DNA of 64,000 nt from Aphelenchoides besseyi (taxonomy: Eukaryota; Nematoda; Chromadorea; Rhabditida; Aphelenchoididae), in contig JAMPIQ010000002.1 in assembly GCA_024699855.1 (NCBI GenBank), positions 8,370,001 through 8,434,000 on the forward strand, written 5' to 3'. The notes beneath the pieces were generated by a model that was not told where the DNA came from, ran no database searches, and saw nothing but the letters and a program-made list of their open reading frames with translations. The first letter of the stretch is position 1, and each line of letters begins with the position of its first letter. The position numbers and the translations under genes are program-made. Positions 1-9,048 of the stretch are shown piece by piece.

Positions 1-1
1 G

Positions 2-228
2 GGTTGGCAAGACGGTTCTGGTTTGGGTGCAAAGAATCAAGGAATTAATGCTCCGGTATGTTTGTATCTTTATCTTTAACTAATATACATTTTAAGATCG
101 AAACAAGAATTAAAGTTGATCGTAAAGGTCTCGGATCGAATGTCCAGGCTCCGCCGATGATTTCGGCAAAAGATCGAAAACGACAAGAGGATGCTGAACG
201 AATGAGATTGAGATACCAGGAGGCATGA
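2..228 (+). CDS. C-terminal end of a G-patch domain RNA-binding protein (RBM5/RBM10-like), 5' part outside window
   Basis: Two exons (up to 55, then 97-228) joined across a 41-nt intron give a typical G-patch: it opens with GWQDGSGLG, continues AKNQGI, and after the intron has the closing KGLG. The glycine spacing is that of G-patch modules, which bind DEAH-box RNA helicases or RNA in splicing factors. About 35 charged residues (KDRKRQEDAERMR) follow, then TGA at 226-228. A G-patch placed at the very C-terminus with this sequence resembles RBM5/RBM10, but other families (SUGP1, AGGF1) have similar modules, so the family is an inference. Only the last two exons are in the window. Confidence 0.75.
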
Positions 229-400
229 AATCAACACAGTCGTTTGTTCTTACTTTCGCATTTTGCAGGCAGAAGCACGTCAATCGGGAGTTTAATCGGC
301 TTAACAATAAATTCAAACACGCCATTTGTTGCTTTTAACGAGACTTTGTAAAATAAATCGGGTTCTCTTCAGTATACTGGTTGGGTATTGTCAGTTTAAG

Positions 401-1989
401 ATGAGTGATTCGAAAGGTGTTTTTGAGAATCGTTTTCGTTATATGATTCTTGTCCTGGGTTGGATTTGCTTATCATGCATAGCTTCAAATATGAATATAT
501 ACAATATGACGCGTTTGTGCATGTCAGGAACAAAGGTAACTGGAATGTCATTGTCAATCTTGACCATCACTTTATTTTTGAACTCCACTCACGGATTTCA
601 AGTTAACTACACTGAAAGAGATCACAATCAGTTGATTATGGCTGCGGCATTTGGTACAATAATCGCCGTATTTCCTTATAATTATGCGTACACTCGTTTT
701 GGAGGTAGATCGCGAGTTCGAAAGAACTGATCAAAATCATTTTGTTCAGCTCGATACGTTTTCCTAATTGCCGGTACAGTTTCCTCAATTTCCACCGCAC
801 TCATTCCAGTGGCCGTTCGATTGGGTTGGGGGTGGACTTATGCAACACGATTCGTTCAAGTTTGTTTGTAGTGTAAGTCGAAAACATCGTTTTTACTAGG
901 GTTTTGCGTACGCTTCCGACTTTGCCTGTATTGGCGTAATTTGTGTTTGTTGGGGATCGTTGAAACAGCAAGGACTGTTCATCTCTGTGCTCACTTGCTA
1001 CAACCCACTATCAAACATGGTTTCCATTCCAATTGCTGGCTTAGTAAGTCACTAATACGGTCATCTAAATCGTTCAGTTGTGTTCGTCATCGTTTGGCTG
1101 GGAGTCCGTGTTCTATCTTCATTCGGTTGTTACGGCCATTTTGATGGTCTTATGGTTTCTTTTTTACAAAGATCGACCATGCAAGAGTTCTTTCGTGACC
1201 GCCGCCGAATTGGAAAAGATAAATCGTCACAAGGGACATACTATCGACTTTAATGTTGAAGTGCCATATCGAGCAATTACTACTGACCCATTCGTTTATT
1301 GTATCTTGTTTAATGGCTTTGCTGAAATTTTCAGTGGCATCTTTTGTGTCACGTATCAACCGCTGTATATGAAAAACGTTCTGAATTTTGATATCCAAGA
1401 AACAGCATTTCTAGCGATTGCTGGTCCAATTTTCCACATTCCGTTGAAATTGCTTTTCGGCTACAGCAGCGACAAGATCAAGTGAAACAGAAATGTCGAG
1501 GCCTCTTATTGTTTGAGCATTTCAGGTTTTTATCAGAGAAGTCGAAGTTAATCATCTGCAATTCCATCGCAGTCTTTTTCCCTGGGATTTCCTACTTAGC
1601 TCTCGCATTCCTACCCGTCGATCGTCCGTGGCTACATGTTGCTCAATTCTCAGTGATTGGAATAACATTTGCGGCCGCTGGTGGTGGTTTTTACAAGTCC
1701 GCTAATCTCTACTCAAGGTACCAAGGAGATTTAATTGCAGAACATTGTTTTCAGACAGTTTTCTCACGTCATTATCGGGAGCCTGCAGTTCACAAAAGGG
1801 GCAACCTTATTTCTGGGCCCATTACTCATGAACATCTTTGTTCAGGACGTTACTGAACATTCTCAGTGGGCAAAGATCTACGTTATACTGGCAATTTCCG
1901 TGTTCATTGCCAACATCTGGTTTTGTTTGATCGTGACTGACAAACCGGCCGAATTTACAAAACTGGAAACGAAAAGAGCAAACGAATAA
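401..1989 (+). CDS. SLC17-like major facilitator transporter (copy 1)
   Basis: Six exons (401-704, 750-859, 900-1043, 1078-1481, 1526-1717, 1755-1989) give 462 residues with about 12 hydrophobic segments, a normal length for an MFS carrier. Landmarks include LGYxSDKIK-like GYSSDKIK between helices 8 and 9, and an N-terminal RFVQGFAYASDF segment after helix 4. It is clearly paralogous to the transporter at 18748-20351; both carry GGGFYKSA/GGFYKAA and a LFLxPLL-IFVQD block. SLC17 members carry organic anions, phosphate or glutamate across plasma or vesicle membranes; the substrate here cannot be told. All introns are 34-46 nt. The start is the first ATG in frame with helix 1 (RYMILVLGWICL). Unlike copy 2, it keeps introns after DKIK and after NLYS. 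Confidence 0.85.
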
Positions 1990-2239
1990 AACGATTTTAA
2001 CTCACAGCTTCGAGTATTACAATCATACTGGATAGTAAGAACATGCGTTTAGCTCAAAAAAACTTTCAATCGCTACACCAATATACGTGATTCTGATGCC
2101 TGAAACAAAGTTCGCTCTCACCACGAAAATCAATCCGCTCTTTTTTTGTTGTCGCCGTTTGTTTACTTCGATCAGTCAGTTCGCCTTGACCGCATTCCCA
2201 CTCTCGTTCTGTTTATCGTCCTACAGAGTTCGATCGAAA

Positions 2240-3071
2240 ATGGCCGCCACCACTATCCAACAGTTAGCCGAAATGGACGCTTTCAAACGCCGCGAACGTC
2301 GAAAGCAACGGATTTTGGAGAATGCAGATAAACGACTCGCTTCGTTGTTGGCCGGATCAAATGGTTAGTTTCCAATTGTTGTGATTGTTTTGAAACTACA
2401 AAGTTTAGGAGAAACTCGATCAGCTCCGTGTGTTGACGGTGCAACGTTCTGCTCAAAACGTTCTGCGTTCCAATCGCCGGAGCCTAAAAACTCGTCCACT
2501 TCGACTTGTAAATCGAGTCCATGTCGTTCCGAAACTCTTGATTTGCTCAGTGATGCAGTTGAAGATGACGATCCGATCACCTATGTTGTTCCCAAATACG
2601 TGGATTATATCGATAAGACACGTTTTTGGATCGCATCGACTTTCGGTCAGTATCAAATCTTGTTGTTCGTTTTATTCGATTGTTTTTCAGGTGTTTTTCT
2701 CGCTGTTCTCTCGATCTTCTTTGACGTGGGTTCGGTTTTGCTTCCAACTCTTCTTCTTGTCATCAGCTACGAAACATTAGCATTCCGCAGTGTAAGTTTT
2801 TTGTCTTTCATTCATTCAATTGATTTGTTATATTAGAAGAAAGTCCGCTATCCAAAACATGGTTACATTGTCAATGCGATTCTTGCCGCCGGTTTCAACG
2901 AGGACTTGGTTATTAACATGGGTAGGACGTCAGAATAGAACGATTATGTAAATGTTCGTTTCAGGATTGCTCATCGACATCGGTTGGGAGGTTGTGAACG
3001 ACGTCTGTTTGGTCACTTTCGGGTTTTTGATCATCAAAACTCTCGAAAACGCGATCTCGGGTTTCATGTAA
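2240..3071 (+). CDS. CAMLG/GET2-like tail-anchored protein insertion receptor subunit
   Basis: Exons 2240-2363, 2409-2645, 2691-2791, 2837-2921 and 2965-3071 encode about 217 residues. The N-terminus carries a basic helix (FKRRERRKQRILENADKRL) like the RERR segment with which GET2/CAML recruits the GET3 ATPase. A Ser-rich linker follows, then three hydrophobic segments (around FLAVLSIFFDVGSVLLPTLL, the YIVNAILAAGF block, and ending VTFGFLIIKTLENAISGFM). That layout, cytosolic basic start plus three C-terminal helices, is that of CAML in the ER membrane. The 45-nt segment 2646-2690 is in frame and could be retained, adding a hydrophobic stretch. Sequence similarity outside the basic helix is weak, so the assignment rests on architecture. 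Confidence 0.6.
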
Positions 3072-4912
3072 ACGGGTCAAACGATCTTACTGCTCACTTA
3101 TTCTCTCTGAATCTCTGTACCTTTTGTCTGTATGATTGCTAAATACGAAAATACATAGATATATTCTCTAGTTCCGAAAACATTACGATTATTTGTCATA
3201 TACTCGTGAAACGGCTCACGAGAAAATTAAAATAAGAAGCAAAACATGAGGAAGTGTTCGATTACGAGACAATTTGTCTGCAATTCTCAGATGTCGATTA
3301 CAAGTTTTAATGCGAACATTCGACGTGGTCATTTATAGTCCAAGAGAAGTAGTGATATCAAACAACATTGAGACTAATGGCCTTAATAAACTTGTCGATA
3401 TCAGTTGGGTCTTTTGAAACTTTCTTGGCTTTCAATTCAACGACTCGATTTCCCTGTGGCATTTCACAGATAATCGAATGAGCTGCTTTGTATTATTTTA
3501 GTTTTTTTAGCATTATGCCTAAATGTAATTCTCTTGCAAGCACTTTCTTGCTGTTCGCCCAACTTATACTCGTGATTAGTTTTCGTAGAGGATGCTTTTG
3601 ATTTTGTAAAACTTGCAAATATTTAAAGTTTTTTCGATCTTCTAAACTACCGTATACAATGGAATTTGTATGGATTCACGTCGCGAATTTTATTCGGCTA
3701 GTAAAACCAAGATACTGTAAGATCTGAGATGGATATCTATGAGAAATTTGATTCGTCGTCGTCGTGCATTCATAATCTTCTACACAAAATTTATGTTTGC
3801 TAAGACATCAAAAATTCGATGCACGTCAGACACTTGCTGTTTGTTATGCGTCACGAATCATTCGGGAGTTATTAGTAGGAATTTGAAGAGGACTCATTTT
3901 GAATCTTGACACAAAAGTCAAAGACTATTGAGTAGACCGATGAGATAGGATTTGAAAGTGTTTTTTGTTTCGATTATTGTGCTATCAATGCAAGCTCTGA
4001 AGTTTTTGTTGTAGAACCGAATGTAATTTACAGAATGTTCGTGTGTGAAGCATGTAAGTTGTTTTGTGATAGTCTAAAAACAAAGAAGTTGGATTACCAT
4101 GTTCTTCAAAAGTACAGAGTATAAGAATTTGCTTTATGTTTATAAAAGTGCACCAAATGCATTTCATAATTGTTCTTCAATTTGCAGATACACTTGAAGA
4201 TTGTAACGTGAAGTTCTAAATTGAACATTAGTTAGACACTGAAGGTCAAAGCTTCAATGCGTAGGAGAGTGCACCGTAATTATTCTAAGATTACATCTTT
4301 CAATGGACCTTCTTCTGTTAATTGCACTTGTCATTTCAAATCTTGTAACATTTGCGATAGTAAAGCCATCAACTATTCTTGCATTCCAGCTAATAGAAGG
4401 GACTCAATGCATGGCTGTACATATTTTAGCGCTGAGGAAGCAATCAAGCTTGTCGATCGAATTGGGCAAGCATGTTTGTTTGTATTGATTAATGATACAA
4501 AGGTTGCTGTATAGTTCAATGCAATAGTCTCAGTAATGGCAATCTCTTTATGAGCATCTTGAATAGACCTTCGAGTGCTGGGAGGAAGCTTTTTGTTTGA
4601 TGTAATTAGCAAGCTACAGTTTCTTTCTGACCGATGACTTTCAATTTGTTTCAACGAATGTTTACGTCAGTTGGTTTTGAAAGCTTATTGCGCGGACATC
4701 AAAACTGATATTCTTTCTTCATTCGTTTTATTTCGAGAAACCGCATAAATTAAAACCGCACGTAATCCTTTATTTTAGGCATAAATTTGGGTGTTTGAAG
4801 GGAACTAACGGTGAAGTTTGTCATCAAAGGCTTTCATTTACAAGTTGTTCAGCCAATGCTACAATAGTTGTATGTTGCCCAAATTGTGCTGGTAAACTTA
4901 ATTGTGTTCCAG
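3072..4912. other. AT-rich interval with no confident gene
   Basis: Between the GET2-like gene and the insulin gene there are only short open frames. Two deserve mention. On the minus strand, about 3358-3490, an exon-like frame ends in DIDKFIKAISLNVV and TGA, preceded by a possible acceptor, but I could not connect it to other exons. On the plus strand, 4257-4514 is an 85-codon frame with seven cysteines (NCTCHFKSCNIC) but no signal peptide. An overlapping frame starting at 4303 begins with a hydrophobic, signal-like stretch. Neither resembles a known family to me. The rest looks non-coding. Confidence 0.4.
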
Positions 4913-5463
4913 ATGTCTTCTCATCGAGTTCTGTTCCTGCTTACTTGTGCGCTTATTGTTCTTCAGTTCGCTCAGAAAAGCGATGCAAGTCTCCGGCTTT
5001 GTGGTAGCAAGCTCACTATCGCGTTGAAAGCCATATGTCACAATCAGATCTGTGGTGGTTTTTACTACAAGAAAAAGCGTAAGTATCCAGAAGTACGAAA
5101 TGCAATTCTTAAATGAAGTGTGAACGTCAACTGATCATCTGTATTTGATGAGTGAATGATGGATTTTGAGCCAAGATTATTGATAGCATTTAATGATCAG
5201 AAAATTTTGTTACGAAAAAACCACCAAGTTGTAATGAAGCTCATTGGTTTTCAGGATCTCCAATGAACGATGTTGCACCAATTGAAGTCAAAGAAGCTTA
5301 CACATCAAAGGGATCGGTGTCCAGTAATTCGTTTGTACAAACGTATGAAAATGTTCCAGTGAAACCCGACGAGGGAATTGCAACGATGTGTTGCAAAAGG
5401 AAATGCACTCTGGAATATTTGCAGACTTATTGCTGTACACAGTTCGTACTTCCACAAAATTAA
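4913..5463 (+). CDS. Insulin-like peptide precursor, nematode four-disulphide (DAF-28/INS beta) type
   Basis: Two exons (4913-5078, 5255-5463) encode 124 residues. Residues 1-26 are a signal peptide (hydrophobic FLLTCALIVLQF). The B chain follows: LCGSKLTIALKAIC matches the insulin LCG-x2-L-x3-AL-x2-xC spacing (12 residues between the first two cysteines), then a third cysteine in HNQICGG and a KKKR cleavage site. The A chain is GIATMCCKRKC...LQTYCC: the canonical CC-x3-C-x8-C plus one extra cysteine. One extra cysteine in each chain predicts a fourth disulphide, as in DAF-28 and the beta class of C. elegans insulins. The roughly 47-residue connecting segment has no dibasic site just before the A chain (PVKPDEGIA), so it may remain attached or be cut elsewhere. 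The intron lies near the B/C boundary. Confidence 0.9.
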
Positions 5464-6127
5464 AAGGTATACCAGAGACTAGGACATTACGAGGACAGTT
5501 TATTTCAGCAATCAAATCACGAATACACGCAACTAAACAAAACCATCGATTTTTTCGAACTTTTCGTTTATTCGAAAACTGTTTTGTTCTTCTTTCGAGT
5601 ACTCCGAAAGTGCTCAGCAACTCAAATCACCTTCCATTGAAGTGTAACAAACGATTCTATGATCACGTTTTTCTTCCCGTTCTTGCATAATCAACGATAT
5701 CATTTGCATTAAAGAATTGTTAGTCAACATCATTCAAGCACATTGTATTTAAGTAGCTTACGTTCTATATGACAATCTGATCGGCATTTTGATTAAACGA
5801 AGTTAATTAATTTCTGTTGTTTTCGTAAGACATTGACAAAAAGACGTATAAGACAGATTCCATTGAATTGGATTCGATCGGCAGATCACGCGCAACGCTC
5901 AATTATTGAAGAGCAATGGAAATCGATTGCGTGATTTCTCATCGTCCTTGCTCGTTCGGAGTGTTGTAATTCGTCGCAAAATGAATGCGATGAAGCGCGG
6001 AATAACCGGATTGAAGACGGACGGAACCTCTTCGGTCACGTATCGCGCTTGTCGTATGTGATTTATCGTATCTTCGCATATAAATACGACTTCTCACGAG
6101 TTTCGAGGTTTTCGATTCAAACATAAG
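5464..6127. other. Intergenic region between insulin-like and collagen genes, with collagen core promoter
   Basis: No coding signal stands out. The first part should hold the insulin-like gene's 3' UTR. The last 150 bp are the presumptive collagen promoter, with a TATA box near 6079. Short open frames on both strands have no exon-like features. Confidence 0.5.
6077..6090 (+). promoter_or_regulatory. TATA box of the collagen gene
   Basis: The sequence GCATATAAATACG lies about 45 bases upstream of the collagen ATG at 6128. This is the spacing expected if transcription starts about 30 bp downstream and the 5' UTR is very short. It is a strong TATAAATA match, and TATA promoters are usual for sharply timed nematode collagen genes. 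Confidence 0.55.
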
Positions 6128-8621
6128 ATGGTGACCGCTCAATCAGCGGCTATGATTGCCATGGGGGCATCCATTACCTCCTTATCGATCATTGCTTTGT
6201 ATTTGCCGGCACTTTTGTTCAAAATCGGTGACATCAATCAACAGGTACGTGCATTCAACATGAGGCTTTCACTGTAATGTTTGAAGTTGAAACTCGACAC
6301 CGATGAGTTTCGTTTGATTGCCGATGAAGCGTGGGGTGAAATGATCAAATCTAAAGGACATTTACGTCCACGACGTCAATCTTATGGTGAAGGCGCAGTG
6401 AACAAAGGATACGGCGGTGGAAGTTACAACAACAAGCCGGACAGCTATGTTAGTGGTCCAACTTGTGGTAAGAAAACATAATCCTGAAAATTGTTCTAAT
6501 CGCATCTTTCAGCCTGTAACGCTCAAAACAATTGTCCAGCCGGACCACCGGGGTAGGTTTAAAATAAAATAAAATCGATTGAAAATCAATGTTAAGACCT
6601 CAAGGAAAACCCGGTTTTGATGGAACACCGGGAGCCAGAGGTATATTATCATAAACTATTGGCTTTGTAATTGACTATCTTAATTTAGGACCACCTGGAG
6701 CTCAAGGTGACATAAATACGTGGCTGTGATTTTACAAATGAAAACTTCAGGTTTGCCAGGTAATGCGCCGCCTGTAACCGTAGATCCGTCGAGTGGTTGT
6801 CGAGTTTGTCCGCATGGTGAGTTCAATCGTCTGTTACTCAAATAAACATACCTATTTAAGGGCCAAGAGGACCACGTAAGTTTTGAGAATAATACTACAG
6901 GGTGTCTCAAAAAAAAGGGCAATCGTGCTGTAACTTTTTAACCAGCCATTGTATGAAGATTCTGTAAAAAGCAACTAAGGTTCTTTTTGGCCGCGGAGTC
7001 GATTGGTCTAATTTTCTGCCGGATCGGACAAGTCCGCAGGCTGCTATGGACAATTTTGTACCTCCAAGCGAGTTTAACGCTGCGAGTTTTTGCATAAATT
7101 TACAAACGCTGCTTCTCATTCTTCATTTTTGTCTTCGTTATGACGGTCAGTCGTTATCAATTCACTTATGACAATCCGGATTTTGGAAGCATGGGAAGAA
7201 CTCGGGCACAACATTCCATTGTGCAATTTGTGGGTTAATAAGTTTCTTAAGCGCATTACTTTGGTAGTACGGGAACACGGAGGCCACATTGAACATCTTG
7301 TTAACAAACTGTAATTTTTAATCTTAAATTGTTATAAATAATCTGTAATCAAGTTCATCCATCAAGTGACATAACGAAGTCACGTCATTTTTGCCTTGCT
7401 TCAATTATTGATATCGCCAGCGCTTAAAAAAAATGAAGAATGGGAAGCATCGTTTGTAAATTTATGCAAAAACTCGCAGCGTTAAACTCGCTTGGAGGTA
7501 CAAAATTGTCCATAGCAGCCTGCGGACTTGTCCGATCCGGCAGAAAATTAGACCAATCGACTCCGCGGCCAAAAAGAACCTTAGTTGCTTTTTACAGAAT
7601 CTTCATACAATGGCTGGTTAAAAAGTTACAGCACGATTGCCCTTTTTTTTGAGACACCCTGTAGAACAACCATATTGATGAATTAAGCTGGACCGCCGGG
7701 CGACATTGGGATGGCTGGACCAGGTAAATCGAAGCTAATAAGACACTTGATTGTTTTTTCTAGACGGTACAATGGGTCCACCGGGCCGTCGAGGCGAGAA
7801 CGGAGTATGAAAGATGACTTGTGATGTAACGAATTTGATATATTTATAGCGCCCCGGATATTCTGGACAAGCGGGATTGCCGGGAGAGGTTTGTGATTTT
7901 TAAAGTCTCATAGCGCTTCTTATATACACGCAATTAATCTTACAAACTCTTCTAACTTAAAAGTTTAGGAATTACTTACAAAAATTTTCATAAATCGATT
8001 CTCAAAGCCTTTTTTAGCCTGGAGCAAGCGGAAAACCCGGACCTCAAGGTGATCCGGGCAAAGATGGAACTAAAGGTCAAAAAGGAGCACCCGGCCCCAA
8101 GGGTTCGACCGGAGCTATTGGAAAACCAGGACCACAAGGGTCAGTATATCGTGATATAATCTCGATTCGATTAATTTTTAGATTTCCTGGAGAAGATGGA
8201 CAGCGTGGGAACGACGGTATTAGTTTTAATGATGATAGCAATAAAAACAATTGATTTTTAGGCGCACCAGGATCAGCAGGACCTCAAGGCGACGTTCGTG
8301 TTTCAGTGTTCTGTTTTTGATAACTATACATTTAGGTTGGACCCGTTGGATTACAAGGTCAACCGGGACCATCAGGTTTGTATTTCTATTTGAAAACTCA
8401 TTCAACGCTATTTAGGACCAATTGGTGATCCAGGAGATGATGCACAATATTGTCCGTGTCCTAATCGTTCGGCTGGCGCTGAAAAACCATCACCAAGCAG
8501 CTACGATCAACCACCGGCACAACCAACTCAAGGCTACGCGGCACCGGCGTCGTACACTCAACCTCCATCTACCTACGAATCGGCAGCAGTTGATCAGTCG
8601 GCTTATCGTCGACTCGTCTAA
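6128..8621 (+). CDS. Nematode cuticle collagen with 15 exons
   Basis: Fifteen exons (first 6128-6244, last 8416-8621) join in frame to 343 residues. Residues about 10-35 are a hydrophobic membrane anchor (SLSIIALYLPALLF). A short N-terminal domain follows, then LRPRRQ, a furin/BLI-4-type subtilisin site. Next comes a small Cys cluster (CGACNAQNNC) and interrupted Gly-X-Y blocks (GKPGFDGTPGARGPPGAQG; GDPGKDGTKGQKGAPGPKG). The triple helix is broken by a CRVCP segment, and ends with QYCPCPN. The 55-residue tail is rich in Tyr, Pro, Gln and Ala, suited to tyrosine cross-linking in the cuticle. Cuticle collagens in C. elegans usually have few exons; here Gly-X-Y exons are as short as 15 and 18 nt and split in phase. 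One intron (6876-7687) is 0.8 kb because it contains a mariner-derived element; nearly all the others are about 40 nt. Confidence 0.92.
6898..7135 (+). repeat. Left terminal inverted repeat of the mariner-derived element
   Basis: It pairs with 7424-7661. Differences are seen only in the innermost part (for example GAGAAGCAGCG on the reverse strand here against GGGAAGCATCG in the right arm). The outer 200 bp looks identical by eye. Confidence 0.9.
7150..7314 (+). pseudogene. C-terminal fragment of a Tc1/mariner-family transposase
   Basis: A 54-residue open frame in the core of the element contains ILEAWEELGHNIPLCN, a KFLKRI stretch and REHGGHIEHL, ending with TAA at 7312-7314. The pattern AWxEL...KR...(x)GGHIEH is the usual C-terminal end of mariner transposases. 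The catalytic D,D,D/E part and DNA-binding domain are absent, and a stop lies upstream in frame at 7141. It is therefore a fragment carried by a non-autonomous element, not a working enzyme. Confidence 0.7.
7424..7661 (-). repeat. Right terminal inverted repeat of the mariner-derived element
   Basis: It is the reverse complement of 6898-7135 and ends in GAGACACCCTG followed by TA. A transcript of the intron could fold the two arms into a duplex of over 200 bp. Confidence 0.9.
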
Positions 8622-9048
8622 TTCATTGGATCGAAAATTAAAAACTCAAATAAACGGCATTCAGAAGTCATGAAATTTTATTAGAACACTCAACCACGAT
8701 TATATTCCGATAAAAACCCTGGTTTTATACGTTGATCATCGAGCGAAAGAGAGATCGAAGAAGATGAAAACGGTTCATTAGCGAAATGAACGATGTGGGA
8801 TCAAATGGATGCAGTTGAAGGTCGGATTGTAGTCGGTGTGTGCGATGCAAAGAGAACCAAGACTTTTGCTTTGAACCAAAAGCACAAACATTCGTTCACG
8901 TGGACTTTTGTTTTCCGTTTATTTTCAAATAATGTCGTTGTTCCATAGTGCTTTTATGTGCGCGAATGTAATTTTCACAACGCTATTCAATATATAGAGC
9001 AAAAAAATGAGAGAAATTAACAAGAATAAACATCAAGAGTCGTGATTG
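8622..9048. other. Shared 3' region of convergent collagen and nxf-1 genes
   Basis: The collagen stop (8619-8621) and nxf-1 stop (9049-9051, minus) face each other. AATAAA at about 8649, just after the collagen stop, is a likely poly(A) signal. No open frame of interest is present. Confidence 0.5.

Larger units (their letters stand above)
6898..7661. mobile_element. Non-autonomous mariner-derived element with long terminal inverted repeats, in a collagen intron
   Basis: The 764-bp element begins CAGGGTGTCTCAAAAAAAAG and ends with its exact reverse complement. It is flanked on both sides by the dinucleotide TA (6896-6897 and 7662-7663), the target duplication of Tc1/mariner elements. The two arms are about 235 bp each and almost identical, so both arms carry the same 70-codon open frame in opposite orientation; that frame is a by-product, not a gene. 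The central 290 bp holds the 3' end of a mariner-type transposase. The near-perfect arms suggest a fairly recent insertion. Confidence 0.9.

Noticed and set aside
6907..7119. Seventy-codon open frame on the minus strand, nearly identical to one at 7440-7652 on plus
   Set aside because: Both are the two arms of the mariner-derived inverted repeat read outward; they are not a duplicated gene.
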